A model generated the notes under the pieces. It was not told the DNA's origin. It did no database searches and saw only the letters and a list, made by a program, of their open reading frames with translations. Both the position numbers and the translations under genes were made by a program. Below, piece after piece: positions 37,801 to 39,054 of a stretch of DNA of 39,054 nucleotides; within the stretch, counting starts at the first letter, position 1; every line of letters begins with the position of its first letter. The stretch is taken from contig VGXR01000022.1 of NCBI GenBank assembly GCA_016873255.1, positions 1-39,054 on the forward strand, written 5' to 3'. This DNA is from Planctomycetota bacterium. GTDB lineage: Bacteria; Planctomycetota; Phycisphaerae; Phycisphaerales; SM1A02.

Positions 37801-37882
37801 CCGGCGCCGGGCGCGACGACTGGATCGCCGCGGCGGGCAGGGTCAGGGCGAGGGCAAGCGCAGCGGGGAGGAGATGGCGCAT
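34814..37882 (-). CDS. Large secreted Gly/Tyr-rich protein, 'carbohydrate-binding family V/XII' type, paralogue 2
   Basis: 1022 residues from ATG 37882, which opens a signal peptide (MRHLLPAALALALTLPAAA); the open frame extends upstream without support. A Pro/Ala-rich linker leads to GETLWPQEATLDGNAYVIYTP, then WLLASGRWFTTTNLSLGPW, GSYYLCENAAWFKGAAANGP, YTIPPSCPVYGATYVQVYNS and TTGYTAGYMNS, aligning throughout with paralogue 1. A Trp/Tyr/Gly-rich region follows, then four 12-residue repeats of the PGLTAGTGETR type (nt about 35570-35705), different from the repeats in paralogue 1. A block starting RPDPNHNFDGSPRGAF is almost identical in the two. Probably exported. The role is unknown; binding of surface polymer or cell-cell contact is a guess. 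Confidence 0.8.
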   Translation of the reverse strand: MRHLLPAALALALTLPAAAIQSSRPAPATQPDATKGPSTPAPPPPPAPEAPAAAPAPTDAQPAQPAQPAPAVGAPPAPAQPAPSGFAAPPVATDAPAPAPEHDNGETLWPQEATLDGNAYVIYTPQFASITGTRATGRMAFSTHTGADTAQPVFGAAFFESDLDNDTAAGLIELSGMQVTRVQLADGGDGTATAAALQKMLAGVRFTVDRAVALANLQAAKDQAASRASLSNAPPRIKVVSRPAVLLLLDGKPVLRDIGGNVGMAQNTASLLAFEKATRTWFTRVGTDTWLHSSRWQGPFIAGKSPNADSLQAIDRALPKRHPDAPASPAVPAGKVPEVFVSTTPMCLVSTDGDPALTGVATGLSAVTNANCDLFRSADGAWWLLASGRWFTTTNLSLGPWTYAMPGTLPAGFAQIDPHGTWGNVLASVPGSPQANDALYQQSVPHVATLDRALAQPKLTTFGGPARFKAIDGTDMQYATNASSPLILCKGSYYLCENAAWFKGAAANGPWALCDGVPEEIYTIPPSCPVYGATYVQVYNSTADTVTTGYTAGYMNSYENDGTVAYGTGYAYPGSTGQGDVVLGDNSDITDDDTWDSYGGWPNTYGYWPTYGGYYGGWGLYGYPGWAGYGLWCGPAWGGAGWWGCGRGFGTGFALGMGYANSWNWGYHPWGWRDGNGWWNNHWGGAYRRGWDNAARGYNRAGAAADMNAYARGAGGGMAAAQTASGHVPGLTAGTGETRVPGLTAGTGETRTSGLTAGTGETRVPGETAGVGGGVPGWRSGSGQWRHAAALSNDVAATRSGQVVQQRNGQTYARANGSWQRAQADTAAAPGAAGAAAARANDGSWRDGAAAAHARAGGSSFQERDGSGEAARGATADGFRPDPNHNFDGSPRGAFARGETNYADRGQQAWGPNDGGRTPSAYQRGGSWNGGSWNGGGWGVGDQHGTYAQRWGNDYDRGTRGFNQDTGWYDRTASRPANPYGYGYSGWSNGYRGYSAGSNWGGARMGGVRSTGGGAGGGGGRR

Positions 37883-37976
37883 GGGGATGGAGTGAAGGTA
37901 CCCCTTGGCCGGAATTGGCTTGCGGGGACGGTGCTTGGTGTGTACCCTAACAAATACCAAACTACACCACGAGATC
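37883..37976. promoter_or_regulatory. Divergent promoter/operator region between paralogue 2 and imuA
   Basis: The minus strand has TACCTT (37900-37895) 12 nt before the paralogue 2 start. The plus strand has TACACC (37963-37968) 8 nt before the imuA ATG. An imperfect palindrome, TTGGTGTGT (37935-37943) and AAATACCAA (37952-37960) with 7 of 9 paired positions across 8 bp, lies upstream of the imuA hexamer. Because imuA genes are usually LexA-controlled it is a candidate SOS operator, but I do not recall a matching LexA consensus for this phylum. Confidence 0.35.
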
Positions 37977-39054
37977 ATGGGCTACTCCCTTCCCGAAGAC
38001 GCTTCTGACCGCCTGCGTGCCTTGCGCGCGGCGGTGGCGGCGCGGATGGGTGACGGCGAGGCGCCGTGTGCCGCCGTGACAGTGCCGCGCGTGGCGACCG
38101 GCTGGGCGTCCGTCGACGGTGCCCTCGGCGGCGGCCTGCCGTGCGCGGGGCTGCACGAGTGGTGGGGTGATCCTGCGGACGCGCGCGCGGTGTGCGCGCA
38201 ACTGGCGTGGAACGCGCTGCTCGCCGACGAGCGCGCGCGGCCGGGTGCGCACCGGCACGTGGCGTGGGTGGGCCGCGCGGCGTGGCCTGCGCCCGAGGAC
38301 CTGGTGCGCGGGCTGCGCTCGGCGCTCGGCGGCATGTTCGGTGCGCCGCGCGTGCGCTGCTGGCCCGACGCGCGGCTGCATGACCGCTCGATCCTGGTGG
38401 ACGTGCCCGCGCATGACGCAGGTGCGCGCCTGTGGGCCATCGAGCAGGCGGCGCGATGCGCGGGCGTGTGCGCGGTGGTGGCCGATGGCCACGGCTTCGA
38501 TCTTGCGGCCACGCGCCGGCTGCAGCTTGCGGCGACGGACGTGCTGCTGCTTTCGTTGCGCGGGCCTGCGCGGCGAGGCGCAGGCATGCCTGCGGGCGCC
38601 GGCGCGGTGCCGCCGAGCGCGTGCTCCACGCGGTGGCGCGTGGAGCGGTTGCCTGCATCGCAGCCGGGCGCGGTGCCCGGCGCCACGCCGCCCGCCGAGC
38701 GCGCGCCGTGGATTGCCGCATGGCTGCGGGACGGCGCCGTGCCGCCGCGGATTGCGGCGCGACTGCCGGCCGAGCCTGCCTGGCGCGTCACCTTGGAGCG
38801 TGCCAAGGGCCAGGCCATGCAGCTGGAGGCCGCATGCACCGTGCATGCGGTGCGCAGCCTCGAGTGGGAAGGCGCGGCCGCGCCGCCGGCGCCGGTGGCC
38901 GCGGCGGAGCGGCGCCGTGCCGAGCGCAGCGAACGCCTGCGCGGCGAGCGGGCCGCGGCACGCCTCGCGCGGCGCCGTGCCGACGAGCTGGCGCTCGATG
39001 CGGAGCATGCCGCGGGTGGAGATGAAAAGCGCTCCGGCTCCGGCACCGGCACCG
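37977..39054 (+). CDS. ImuA-like RecA-fold protein (3' end outside window)
   Basis: Open from ATG 37977 to the window end; 359 codons visible without a stop. Residues about 42-66 read RVATGWASVDGALGGGLPCAG followed by LHEWWG, the signature start of ImuA/RecA-like proteins, where the Walker A loop is degenerate. HVAWVGRAAWPAPEDL, ILVDVPAHDAGARLWAIEQAARC and VCAVVADGHGFD continue the fold, and the C-terminal part is Arg/Ala-rich. In known SOS mutagenesis cassettes ImuA supports the translesion polymerases ImuB and DnaE2, whose genes normally follow and would lie beyond the window. A Planctomycetota-specific divergent RecA paralogue is the alternative. An ATG at 39022 in another frame may or may not begin the next gene. 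Confidence 0.65.
   Translation, partial: MGYSLPEDASDRLRALRAAVAARMGDGEAPCAAVTVPRVATGWASVDGALGGGLPCAGLHEWWGDPADARAVCAQLAWNALLADERARPGAHRHVAWVGRAAWPAPEDLVRGLRSALGGMFGAPRVRCWPDARLHDRSILVDVPAHDAGARLWAIEQAARCAGVCAVVADGHGFDLAATRRLQLAATDVLLLSLRGPARRGAGMPAGAGAVPPSACSTRWRVERLPASQPGAVPGATPPAERAPWIAAWLRDGAVPPRIAARLPAEPAWRVTLERAKGQAMQLEAACTVHAVRSLEWEGAAAPPAPVAAAERRRAERSERLRGERAAARLARRRADELALDAEHAAGGDEKRSGSGTGT

Noticed and set aside
39022-39054. Start of imuB (ATG AAA AGC after GGTGGAG)
   Set aside because: Only 11 codons are visible, the imuA frame is still open, and the spacing to the G-rich stretch is too short to decide.

Overview
The window is GC-rich DNA (roughly 70% by eye) from a planctomycete-like bacterium, most likely near Phycisphaerae. 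The best lineage clues are a DUF1549/DUF1553 haem-motif protein followed by a DUF1501 protein, a pairing typical of Planctomycetota, and a PheT without the EMAP-type tRNA-binding domain. I assign 21 protein genes, two of them cut by the window ends. I see no rRNA, tRNA, CRISPR array, transposase or phage gene.

Layout. 2-8222 (+): outer-membrane barrel (partial), lipoprotein, a very long FecR-domain helical protein and a CHASE2 adenylate cyclase, which looks like an envelope-to-cAMP signalling module. 8223-8699: gene-free spacer bounded by 49-bp inverted repeats. 8700-12399 (-): VCBS/FG-GAP propeller protein and a translationally coupled GAF-PP2C phosphatase. 12439-15235 (+): trypsin-like protease and a DUF3352-like secreted protein. 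15230-15440: tandem 15/16-mer array. 15479-18974 (-): pheT, cyclodeaminase and alpha/beta hydrolase operon. 19008-29544 (+): two lipoproteins, an HscA-like Hsp70, arginine decarboxylase speA, the DUF1549/DUF1553 protein and DUF1501. 29545-29892: repeat-bearing spacer. 29889-33668 (-): methyltransferase and a large glycine/tyrosine-rich secreted protein. 33695-34789 (+): FMN-dependent 2-hydroxy-acid oxidase. 34814-37882 (-): a paralogue of the large secreted protein. 37977-end (+): ImuA-like DNA-damage protein (partial).

Two patterns cut across the genes. First, many starts lack a Shine-Dalgarno sequence and instead have a TA(C/G)NNT hexamer 6-13 nt upstream, as expected of leaderless or nearly leaderless mRNAs. 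Three divergent gene pairs are separated by only 26-39 bp, with -10 hexamers on opposite strands overlapping or nearly so. Second, three of the four convergent gene junctions carry repeats that begin at the stop codons: a 49-bp palindrome-containing repeat (three copies), a 15-bp amplification of its tip, and an unrelated 15/16-bp array. These are the observations I consider most worth following up.

All assignments come from reading the sequence and remembered family motifs; no database search was run.
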